Shown here: piece after piece, positions 1-5,691 of the stretch | How positions within the stretch are numbered: position 1 is the stretch's first letter | How the letters are laid out: each line of letters opens with the position of its first letter | Assembly: GCA_040904025.1 (NCBI GenBank) | Contig: JBBDUG010000027.1 | Span: forward strand, 1-5,774 | Source: JBBDUG01 sp040904025 | GTDB lineage: Bacteria; Patescibacteriota; Minisyncoccia; Phycocordibacterales; SW-6-46-9 | Length of the DNA stretch: 5,774 nt | Direction: 5' to 3' | Notes under the pieces: model-generated | Told to the model about the DNA's origin: nothing | The model's input: only the letters and a program-made list of their open reading frames with translations | The model's database searches: none | Position numbers and translations under genes: made by a program

Positions 1-8
1 ATATTCAT
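1..8 (-). CDS. Possible first codons of the next operon gene (cut by window edge)
   Basis: Reading leftward, the deacetylase stop TGA (7-5) overlaps an ATG (8-6) in an ATGA arrangement, the same as at the upstream PKD/deacetylase junction. Only ATG AAT AT is visible, so the product cannot be guessed. A weak GGA lies at 14-12, too close to be a convincing ribosome-binding site, so translational coupling would be the likely mode of initiation. The call rests only on the repeated junction layout. Confidence 0.3.
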
Positions 9-856
9 ATATCCAAATTTCGAGCCACACCACCCATTGTATCAATCTCGAGTGTCCCTCGAGAGCGCAGCCTATCCGCTTCGCGTAATATTGACTCAAA
101 AATATCAAATTGAGTCTCAGTATCATATGAAAAGTTTGAGGGATGAAACCAGAGATGGAATATCTCCCCTCTGCGCATGGCTCTACGCAACCCATTTGTT
201 GCTTTGAGCTTTATAAGGGGTGGAAAAATCAATCTCCGCACTCCATTGCGACCGATAAGTAGCATAGAATCTGGAATATTAATAAGTCCCGATGCATGCC
301 GCGACGGCAACACTGTCGCGGCAAAAGGAATCCCGTAGCTTTTTAGATGAATAAATCGACGCAATATATCAGGAAGACCCTCATACCACCGCTTCCTCTT
401 TCCCCGGTAGGTGATAATGCCAGACTTCTTTAACATATCGTGCCCCCGCTCACTATTGCGCGGAAACACGAAGGAATCAAACGGAAGATCATGTTCTGCA
501 TGAATCTCCCGCGCCCTCTCTATATCCTGCTCAATTTCATCTCTGGAGCTCTCTCCATATACGATATGTGCATATGAATGACTCCCTATCTCATGTCCAA
601 CCCGAGCATTCTGTATCTTTCCCACCACATCATCGACATCATGCCACAGTGGATCATCGCCCTCCTCGAGAAGCTTTCCAACAACAGCCCATGTTGCAGG
701 TATCTCATATTGATCAAAGAGAGCCAAGAGACGATTGATTATCTTAGTCTCCCCCCGTATCTTCTCCTTCTGTCGAGGAGACACGTCACGATCAACATAC
801 CCCCAGGCATATTCAAGATCGATACTAATTATAAATTTTCCCTTTGGTGTATTCAT
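5..856 (-). CDS. Polysaccharide deacetylase family protein (NodB-like fold)
   Basis: A 283-residue protein resembling the metal-dependent carbohydrate deacetylases (CE4/NodB fold) that remove N- or O-acetyl groups from surface or lipid-linked sugars. Seen: strand-like motif 1 ISIDLEYAWG (10-19, D13 and E15), the HSYAH metal-binding motif (H93, H97), FPRN (131-134) and a C-terminal HLWFHPSNF motif (234-242, H238). The usual Asp-Asp of motif 1 is replaced by D-x-E, as in capsule/O-antigen-type relatives, so the substrate and even the activity are uncertain. There is no signal peptide or membrane segment, so it should act in the cytoplasm, perhaps on a lipid-linked precursor. Start choice: the ATG at 856 overlaps the upstream stop (ATGA) and has AGGA six bases upstream (866-863). 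An in-frame ATG at 934 would add 26 residues lying entirely over the upstream gene and is rejected. It contains no cysteine. Family is fairly sure, exact role unknown. Confidence 0.85.
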   Translation of the reverse strand: MNTPKGKFIISIDLEYAWGYVDRDVSPRQKEKIRGETKIINRLLALFDQYEIPATWAVVGKLLEEGDDPLWHDVDDVVGKIQNARVGHEIGSHSYAHIVYGESSRDEIEQDIERAREIHAEHDLPFDSFVFPRNSERGHDMLKKSGIITYRGKRKRWYEGLPDILRRFIHLKSYGIPFAATVLPSRHASGLINIPDSMLLIGRNGVRRLIFPPLIKLKATNGLRRAMRRGEIFHLWFHPSNFSYDTETQFDIFESILREADRLRSRGTLEIDTMGGVARNLDI

Positions 857-2181
857 ATAGTTTCCTGTTCCCGCCGAATAGCGATTGTTGTGACCCCGCC
901 AACAAGACCGAGTCCAAATACCGCCATAATCCATGGGAGAATTGAACTATCCTCTTCTTCACTCCCAGAGACATCAACTGACTCCAGTGCTGCGTATGTA
1001 GCGGCAGATGAGGAGGAAATTGTATCTTTCTCCTCAACCTCCACAGATTGAACACTCTTCACTGCAGCAATGGGCTTTGAAGGTGCCTGTGCACGAACCA
1101 CAGCAGGTGTATATGCACTTGCATACTGCCCCGAGGGAAGGACAAGTGCAACATTCCCGCGGGGTAATGACCCACCATTAAGATTCATCACCACAGATGC
1201 ACCAGCAAGCACATATGTACGGTCTGGGAACGAGTGATATGACCCTGCAATAGAAAGCCCCCAATCAGAGAGGTCTACATCCTTTTCTGATGTATTTGTA
1301 ATATGGACTGTTCCACCCGAAAAATCAACGTCTGTTATCTCAACATCAGCATCGATAACCTCAACAATCACTTGATCGGTATCCTGCATCTCCATAAAGC
1401 GCTCATCAACGTAGAGTGTAGCGACATACGTACCAGTATGTTCATACGTATGAACAACTGAAGCACCTCGTGCTGTAGTACCATCACCAAAATTCCATTC
1501 ATATACCACACCATCCTCAGTCTCTCCATGTTCATTCACTGCATCTCCATTGAATACAACTTCAGTTCCGACAATAACTTTTCTGTCATCTCCGGCCACA
1601 GCATAGAGAGCTGCTGGAATGTATGTAGAAGGTTCACCTGTTCCACCTCCGGAAGAAGAGCTCTCTTTCTGATCTTCAGAAGAAGATTGATCTTCTGAAC
1701 TTTCCTCGCTCTCATCTTCACCATCTTGTGTGTCTTCGTTTGAACCAGGATCACCAACAGATATTGTCTGTTGAGCTGTCCACTCTACATTCCACTCACC
1801 TACTGGCCATTCTTCATCAGTGCACGTTACATCCTCTGGCTGTACTGCAATAGATGCAGAAAGTGTATACGAACCCGCTGTTGCATTTTTGTAATAAAAA
1901 TTACGGTTTTTCCAGTTTGAATTCATAGTGAGAACAAGTGGAGATTCAGCATCAGTGTCAGGAGATTCATCTTTAAATAACGAACCTGAGGTTGATGTTA
2001 TAGCCACACAGGTAGTATCCCCCACCACCACAGCATCACCAGTACTATTTTGAGCCTGAATGGTCATCTGCACAAGCTCTCCTTGTGGAACGGATGAATC
2101 AGATACGAATACGAATTGGTTCACCTGAGCAAAAAGGATACATGGAAAGAAGAGAAGTGTAAAAATAACAACATATCTCAT
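853..2181 (-). CDS. Exported Ig-like/PKD/lamin-tail domain protein with C-terminal membrane anchor
   Basis: A 442-residue predicted surface protein. Seen in order: an N-terminal hydrophobic signal peptide (about 1-19, ending in FAQ); a beta-rich Ig-like region (20-143) with the only two mature cysteines, C58 and C120; an acidic serine/glutamate-rich linker with GGG (about 145-183, containing two SSEDQ units); a PKD domain (about 193-278) with the hallmark WNFGDG at 229-234; a lamin-tail-domain-like segment (about 279-359, with VHITNTS and DLSDWGLS); a low-complexity stretch; a transmembrane helix (about 414-435); and a short RREQETI tail. PKD and LTD domains usually mediate protein or carbohydrate contacts outside the cell, so an adhesive or scaffold role is inferred. 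No LPXTG or PEP-CTERM signal is seen. The ATG at 2181 was chosen because the signal peptide begins there and a promoter -10 box sits just upstream; a TTG at 2217 would put 12 residues in front of it. It is followed by the overlapping deacetylase, so the two are probably co-expressed. Confidence 0.85.
   Translation of the reverse strand: MRYVVIFTLLFFPCILFAQVNQFVFVSDSSVPQGELVQMTIQAQNSTGDAVVVGDTTCVAITSTSGSLFKDESPDTDAESPLVLTMNSNWKNRNFYYKNATAGSYTLSASIAVQPEDVTCTDEEWPVGEWNVEWTAQQTISVGDPGSNEDTQDGEDESEESSEDQSSSEDQKESSSSGGGTGEPSTYIPAALYAVAGDDRKVIVGTEVVFNGDAVNEHGETEDGVVYEWNFGDGTTARGASVVHTYEHTGTYVATLYVDERFMEMQDTDQVIVEVIDADVEITDVDFSGGTVHITNTSEKDVDLSDWGLSIAGSYHSFPDRTYVLAGASVVMNLNGGSLPRGNVALVLPSGQYASAYTPAVVRAQAPSKPIAAVKSVQSVEVEEKDTISSSSAATYAALESVDVSGSEEEDSSILPWIMAVFGLGLVGGVTTIAIRREQETI
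863..866 (-). promoter_or_regulatory. Ribosome-binding site deciding the deacetylase start
   Basis: AGGA followed by six bases and the ATG at 856-854. It lies inside the last codons of the PKD/LTD gene, whose stop TGA shares bases with that ATG. It is the only recognisable Shine-Dalgarno sequence at any start in the window and supports the 856 start over 934. Confidence 0.55.
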
Positions 2182-2188
2182 TAAATTA

Positions 2189-2217
2189 ACTATACCCCGT
2201 ATATATAAACAGCCCAA
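2189..2217 (-). promoter_or_regulatory. Promoter of the PKD/LTD-deacetylase operon
   Basis: The -10 box TATAGT (2194-2189, 5 of 6 consensus) is separated by exactly 17 bp from a weak -35 TTGGGC (2217-2212). The -10 ends only 7 nt before the ATG at 2181, so transcription would begin at or next to the start codon. No Shine-Dalgarno fits between them. Pattern-based; the transcript start is inferred. Confidence 0.5.
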
Positions 2218-2263
2218 CCCCTCCTCGAGGCATTCCTATAGAACCTCGGTGGGTTTTAAGTAA

Positions 2264-2288
2264 ATACAGTGCGGTCTATACACTGTAT
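2264..2288. repeat. Inverted repeat overlapping the large palindrome
   Basis: ATACAGTG (2264-2271) and CACTGTAT (2281-2288) are perfect 8-bp inverted arms around a 9-nt loop. The right arm shares bases with the left arm of the 31-bp palindrome at 2282-2312, so in RNA or single-stranded DNA only one of the two hairpins could form at a time. The core ACTGTAT/ATACAGT therefore occurs three times in about 50 bp. Confidence 0.6.
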
Positions 2289-2312
2289 ATAAGGTTAAAC
2301 CTTATATACAGT
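2282..2312. repeat. 31-bp palindrome with 15-bp perfect arms
   Basis: The left arm (2282-2296, beginning ACTGTATATAAGG) and the right arm (2298-2312) are exact reverse complements around a single central base (A2297). It lies between the stop of the ATPase gene (2328) and the promoter of the PKD/LTD operon (about 65 bp from its -35). No T-run follows it on either strand, so it is not a standard intrinsic terminator. It could be an operator for a dimeric regulator, an mRNA 3'-end stabilising or terminating hairpin for the ATPase, or a recombination/insertion remnant. The remaining part of this gap (about 2218-2263) is AT-moderate DNA with only a weak 4-5 bp hairpin near 2242-2256. Confidence 0.7.
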
Positions 2313-2327
2313 TCATATATGCAAAAA

Positions 2328-4154
2328 CTATATCTCGAGCATCTTTTGCAGCTCCTCGGGAGATATTTCTTCAGGTACTGATGCCTCCTTTTTAGCATTT
2401 TTCTTTACCTCTTCTTTCCACTGCTCTTTTTCTAAATCCCGATCCTTCTCTTCCTGTTTCTTTTTCTCCTCCGCATCTTTCTGTTTTTTCTTCTCCTCTG
2501 CTTCTTGGCGCTGTATCTCATTCTCTGTTCCGGCAAGTACAGAGGTAAGGGCAGATCTCAGTTCTGTCAGATGAGATTTAGATGGAGCTTTCTTTTTCTG
2601 TTTCTTTTTAGAGCTCTTCTTTGAATCTTTTTCAAGTTGAGTCAGAGACATTGCTTCTTGGATACGTTTCTCTCGAGAACCTGTATTTTTCTTCTTATTC
2701 TGCGATCCCCCTTTATCACCCCCAGTTTTCTTCTTCTTGTTATCACCCCCACTACTTTTCTTCCTCGAAGAATTAGAGCTCTTTGTATCCTTTTTCTCCT
2801 CTTTTTTCTTGCTTTTGTTCTTCTCCAGATGTGGGTCATCGAGACGCCCCATAGAGCTTTTGTGCCACGTGATGATATCTTCTTCCACTTCAGCGCGTGA
2901 TCGTGCAAACTGTTCGCGAGAGCGTCGTATAATCTCCTCTTTGTGAGAAACCTCGGGTTGTGAGATGGGAGGAAGCGTCCGCGCAGAGAACGGCTTTGAT
3001 CCAATTCCATTAATCATGAGACGAAGATATATCTGTGCAAATCCTAAGTTAACAAGGTCCTGAGCTTCAAATTCTGGTGCAAACTCCTTTTCAAGATATT
3101 CAGCATCTGTTGCACCAACACGGAAAGAAATGAGTGTACCGACGTTTCCAAAGACTGCATCACGTACCTCTTCTGTCATCTGCGCAATATATTGGTGTGC
3201 AATGGTAAGGTTCATCTTGTATTTACGCGCCTCTGAGAGAATATCGGCAAATGATTCATTGGCAAATGACTGAAACTCATCAACAAAGAAATAGAAGTTG
3301 GGAAGCTTTCCTATATCAGCCTCTGAGAGATCGGATCGAGACATTGCCGCCAGATACATTTTTGTAATGAGCATGGAACCGATAAGGTTGGCATTGTCCT
3401 CTCCCACACGCCCCTTCGAGAGGTTCACAATCACTAACTTTCGCTCATCCATGAGTTTTCGTACATCAAAAGAGGACTCAGGCTGACCAATCAAGTTTCG
3501 TACAATTGGATTAGAGACAAACTGACCAATCTTGTTTTGTATAGATGAAGTTGCCTCTACCGCAAATCTATCTGAATACTTCGCATATTCACCTTCCCAG
3601 AAAGCTTTAACCGAAACATCGGTGATGTTGTTCACAACATTCTTGCGATACGTCTTATCCGCAAACATGCGGTTAACACCGATAAGGGTGGAGTCTGGAT
3701 ATTCAAGGAGTGCCAAGAGCGTATTATTCAAAATATATTCCATTCGAGAAGACCACATGTCTGCCCATATCCTCTTGAAGGCAGACATGAGCCCATTGGC
3801 GACCAAGTGTCGCTTATCAGCTCCAACATCCTCCATAACATTAAAAGAGATGGGGTGTGCGAGATCGAAGGGAGCAAAATACAACACATCATCAATGCGG
3901 TCTTTGGGGACATAGTCAAGAAGTAATTCCGCCGATTTTCCGTGCGGATCGATAAAAGCCATACCATGCTGCTGCTGTATATCCTGCACGGCCATATTTT
4001 CAAGGAGTGTTGACTTTCCCATTCCCGTCTTTCCGATCACATAGACGTGTCGTGTACGGTCGCTCTGCTTGATACCAAACCTTCGATTCTCATTACGAAA
4101 ATCAGCCTCTCCAAAATATGTTATTTTCTCTGGATCAAATTGGGGAGCAGACAT
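2328..4154 (-). CDS. TraG/TraD/HerA-type ATPase (type IV coupling protein-like)
   Basis: A 608-residue P-loop ATPase of the conjugative coupling protein/HerA-FtsK group, which uses ATP hydrolysis to move DNA or deliver substrates to a secretion channel. Seen: Walker A GKTGMGKST (41-49), FIDPHGKS (67-74), Walker B FYFFVDEF with D292-E293 (287-294), a following sensor-type AHQY (319-322, Q321), and FGNVGTLISFRVG (335-347) typical of this family. There is no transmembrane segment, unlike classical VirD4/TraD, so it is soluble or recruited to the membrane by partners. After about residue 440 comes a strongly lysine-rich, low-complexity tail with near-repeated AEEKKKQ units (552-568), interrupted by a hydrophobic helix-like patch SHLTELRSALTSVL (527-540) and ending in ISPEELQKMLEI (597-608). 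These patches could be docking motifs; that is inference. It contains no cysteine. Soluble coupling-ATPase-like proteins of this kind are widespread in Candidate Phyla Radiation genomes. No relaxase or pilus genes are visible here, so the substrate is unknown. Confidence 0.85.
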   Translation of the reverse strand: MSAPQFDPEKITYFGEADFRNENRRFGIKQSDRTRHVYVIGKTGMGKSTLLENMAVQDIQQQHGMAFIDPHGKSAELLLDYVPKDRIDDVLYFAPFDLAHPISFNVMEDVGADKRHLVANGLMSAFKRIWADMWSSRMEYILNNTLLALLEYPDSTLIGVNRMFADKTYRKNVVNNITDVSVKAFWEGEYAKYSDRFAVEATSSIQNKIGQFVSNPIVRNLIGQPESSFDVRKLMDERKLVIVNLSKGRVGEDNANLIGSMLITKMYLAAMSRSDLSEADIGKLPNFYFFVDEFQSFANESFADILSEARKYKMNLTIAHQYIAQMTEEVRDAVFGNVGTLISFRVGATDAEYLEKEFAPEFEAQDLVNLGFAQIYLRLMINGIGSKPFSARTLPPISQPEVSHKEEIIRRSREQFARSRAEVEEDIITWHKSSMGRLDDPHLEKNKSKKKEEKKDTKSSNSSRKKSSGGDNKKKKTGGDKGGSQNKKKNTGSREKRIQEAMSLTQLEKDSKKSSKKKQKKKAPSKSHLTELRSALTSVLAGTENEIQRQEAEEKKKQKDAEEKKKQEEKDRDLEKEQWKEEVKKNAKKEASVPEEISPEELQKMLEI

Positions 4155-4161
4155 TGTCTCT

Positions 4162-4190
4162 ATTATACGCGCTCGAGGGAAAACTCGAAA
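4162..4190 (-). promoter_or_regulatory. Promoter of the ATPase gene
   Basis: A perfect -10 box TATAAT (4167-4162) ends 7 nt before the ATG at 4154. A weak -35 TTTCGA lies at 4190-4185 with 17-bp spacing. It sits just downstream of the terminator at 4204-4233, which makes this gene an independent transcription unit. No convincing Shine-Dalgarno is present in AGAGACA, so the mRNA is probably leaderless. Confidence 0.6.
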
Positions 4191-4203
4191 GGAATATGTG
4201 GAA

Positions 4204-4233
4204 AATAAAAAACTGACCGCATAATGCGATCAG
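4204..4233 (-). terminator. Strong intrinsic terminator
   Basis: Reading on the minus strand, CTGATCGCA and TGCGGTCAG form a 9-bp stem (one U-G wobble) around a 3-nt loop at 4233-4213, followed directly by TTTTTTATTTT (4212-4202). It ends the transcript carrying the candidate structured RNA, and possibly readthrough from the DUF4015 gene, before the ATPase promoter. Confidence 0.85.
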
Positions 4234-4405
4234 CAGAAATGAACGAAAGAATGTGTCTATAAAGTGATGTGGACACCCTCCCTGGCCTTTGTTAGGCGTC
4301 CCTTTCGGGAACTTATAAATATAGACCAGAGAGGGACCACATCAGTTGAGTCTCTGCGCCTGATGGCGAATCGTGTCGCAGATTCCCAACATACTCACCG
4401 TCTAC
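4204..4405 (-). ncRNA. Candidate structured non-coding RNA, family not recognised
   Basis: About 200 nt between a promoter-like sequence and a strong terminator, with extensive self-complementarity on the minus strand. Hairpin A: GTTGGG (4390-4385) pairs with CTCAAC (4350-4345) and TCTGCG (4382-4377) with CGCAGA (4358-4353), around an 18-nt loop. Long stem B: TGATGTGG (4344-4337) with CCACATCA (4272-4265), then CCCTCTCTGG (4335-4326) with CCAGGGAGGG (4285-4276): 18 bp, one wobble, and a small internal loop. Inside B lies a TCCC-GAAA-GGGA hairpin (4310-4299) with a GNRA tetraloop, then a short CCT/AGG hairpin near 4296-4286. TCTATA (4325-4320) in the B interior can pair with TATAGA (4261-4256) after the stem, a possible pseudoknot. 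GAGTATGT (4396-4389) may also pair with ACACATTC (4255-4248) to close the whole. I see no hallmark of tRNA, tmRNA, RNase P or SRP RNA. It could instead be a long structured 3' UTR of the DUF4015 gene. Confidence 0.6.
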
Positions 4406-4410
4406 TATCT

Positions 4411-4439
4411 AGACTATATCTGATGAGAACGAAGGTCAA
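4411..4439 (-). promoter_or_regulatory. Possible promoter for the structured RNA
   Basis: TTGACC (4439-4434, 5 of 6 match to -35) overlaps the DUF4015 stop codon. TATAGT (4418-4413) lies 15 bp further on, a short spacing; with 17-bp spacing the -10 would be the poorer TAGTCT (4416-4411). Either would start a transcript near 4408-4402, in front of the folded region. Suggestive but not decisive. Confidence 0.4.
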
Positions 4440-5671
4440 GAGGATTCAAGCGCCTCAGGAGTATATCTATTCGCCGGGTCCCACAGCATCCATGAATCAA
4501 GTCCCACGTCGTATGTCGCCTGTATTTGAGCCCGAACCTCCTCGGGACCATAGTCACCACCATAATCAAAGTCCTGAAGCCATGGACGAATCACATCCTT
4601 ATCAAAGGCAGGCTTTGCATATCGAACCTGAGGCGTCGAAGTGCTTGTCGGAAGTTGAACTGCCCCCTTAACATCAAATCGCGTACTTGTTGCAATGGCA
4701 CGCTCAACCGCGGAGCTGAGTGCGTGATAGATCACCCCATATGGATTATGATTCGGATTACCATACCCATTGTATCCAGCCGGATAGTGAGAGGGGTAGA
4801 CCATCGGCGCAATATAGTCAAAATACGGTAGAGCCCGCTCGAGTATCTGTCCAATATTCATATCGTCTTGTGCTGTAGCTGTCATACCAAAGAGATCGGC
4901 GGATGTCACCACCCCAACATCCTCGAGTTCTGAGGAAAGATACTCAAAGAAGTCTTCAAGCGCCCTATACTTTGGCCGATCCCCTGAATGAGGGAATGTA
5001 ATATCCCGAAGATTTCCATCAGAGGGGAATCGAATATAATCAAAATTTATCTCATCAAAGCCAAGAGCATATGAATCTTTCGTAAGCTCCACCACCCAAT
5101 CCCAATATGGTCGAGCACTCACGTCGATAAAGGAGAGTCCTTTATCATCCCGCCATACTGCGCCATCAGAAGCTCGAAGAACCGCCCACTCCGGATGAGC
5201 ATTTGCGCGATACGGATCCTGAAAAACAGTCACACGACCAATAACATAGATATCACGGTCATGAAAATACTCCACAAGCTCTTTCATATCCTCGACCATA
5301 CAGCCTCCACCGCCATTCTCCTTGCCTTCTCGGGAAAATGCCACTGTCCCGGTATAGTCCTTTATATCGATAATAATTGAGTTGAGTTCTGTAGATTCGA
5401 TCAGAGAAGTGAGACGTTCTCGAAAACTCGGTGTTGCAGCGGCACACTGTGTCATGTAGATGGCTCGAACCGCCTTGGGGGTAGACATATGCTTCACTTG
5501 CGGTTTGAAACTCTCCTTCACTGTCTCTGATACCGCATCCTTCACTGCCTCAACTGGTGCATACTCGTATGAAAAGAGTGTGGGTACAACAAAAAAAGCC
5601 GCTATCACAAAGACTCCAGCCCCAAGCAGACTGATAACAATAGCTCCTTTCTTGTTTAAGATATCTGACAT
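4436..5671 (-). CDS. Membrane-anchored putative glycoside hydrolase, DUF4015 family
   Basis: A 411-residue protein of the DUF4015/COG1306 putative glycoside hydrolase group, predicted TIM-barrel enzymes thought to act on envelope polysaccharides; the reaction is not established. Seen: a single N-terminal membrane segment (about 9-33) after a short KK-containing head, a spacer (34-65), then the barrel with IIIDIKDYTG (99-108), IGRVTVFQDP (144-153), GFDEINFDYIRFP (204-216, with D206, E207 and D211 as candidate catalytic or substrate-binding acids), TSADLFG (256-262), PMVYPSHY (289-296), NPNHNPYGVI (305-314) and WMLWDPANRY (394-403). These are the conserved signatures of the family and the domain looks complete. 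C76 and C124 are the only cysteines and could form a disulfide outside the membrane. The ATG at 5671 is directly preceded by an in-frame TAA, which fixes the start as the furthest upstream possible. It lies after the rsmI-like gene but has its own promoter-like -10. Confidence 0.9.
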   Translation of the reverse strand: MSDILNKKGAIVISLLGAGVFVIAAFFVVPTLFSYEYAPVEAVKDAVSETVKESFKPQVKHMSTPKAVRAIYMTQCAAATPSFRERLTSLIESTELNSIIIDIKDYTGTVAFSREGKENGGGGCMVEDMKELVEYFHDRDIYVIGRVTVFQDPYRANAHPEWAVLRASDGAVWRDDKGLSFIDVSARPYWDWVVELTKDSYALGFDEINFDYIRFPSDGNLRDITFPHSGDRPKYRALEDFFEYLSSELEDVGVVTSADLFGMTATAQDDMNIGQILERALPYFDYIAPMVYPSHYPAGYNGYGNPNHNPYGVIYHALSSAVERAIATSTRFDVKGAVQLPTSTSTPQVRYAKPAFDKDVIRPWLQDFDYGGDYGPEEVRAQIQATYDVGLDSWMLWDPANRYTPEALESS

Positions 5672-5679
5672 TTATATCA

Positions 5680-5685
5680 AGTATA
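5680..5685 (-). promoter_or_regulatory. -10 box of the DUF4015 gene
   Basis: TATACT (5685-5680, 5 of 6 consensus) ends 8 nt before the ATG at 5671. No acceptable -35 is seen at 16-18 bp, where the upstream DNA is taken up by the GC-rich hairpin at 5692-5718. There is no Shine-Dalgarno before the ATG, so a leaderless mRNA is likely if this promoter is used. Confidence 0.4.
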
Positions 5686-5691
5686 CGATAA

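Noticed and set aside
857..934. Longer start for the deacetylase (26 extra residues)
   Set aside because: The extension lies wholly over the PKD/LTD coding end and is not family-like; the ATGA overlap with AGGA at the right distance supports 856.
578..1051. 157-codon plus-strand open frame
   Set aside because: It is antisense to the deacetylase and PKD/LTD genes, is low in domain-like content, and spans a gene junction.
1669..1701. Short DNA repeat in the acidic linker as a mobile or CRISPR-like repeat
   Set aside because: It is two SSEDQ-coding units in a low-complexity serine/acid linker; no spacers or further copies.
2182..2217. Earlier TTG start for the PKD/LTD protein
   Set aside because: It would place 12 residues before a normal signal peptide and lie over the -10 and -35 boxes.
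2242..2256. Plus-strand hairpin followed by TTTT as a terminator
   Set aside because: The stem is only 4-5 bp with a wobble and there is no plus-strand gene to terminate.
2637..3010. Several overlapping open frames on both strands in the ATPase 3' half
   Set aside because: They are explained by the lysine-rich low-complexity codons of the ATPase tail, which leave other frames open.
4204..4405. Structured region as tRNA, tmRNA, SRP RNA or RNase P RNA
   Set aside because: No T-loop, CCA end, SRP GGAA/GNAR helix or RNase P conserved core is visible on either strand.
4204..4405. Riboswitch controlling the ATPase gene
   Set aside because: A strong terminator is followed by a separate TATAAT promoter directly before the ATPase ATG, so the RNA is not needed as its leader; no known aptamer core was seen.
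4264..4671. 135-codon plus-strand open frame over the RNA region and the DUF4015 end
   Set aside because: It is antisense to a conserved DUF4015 3' end, has no ribosome-binding site, and its composition looks like a reading-frame shadow.
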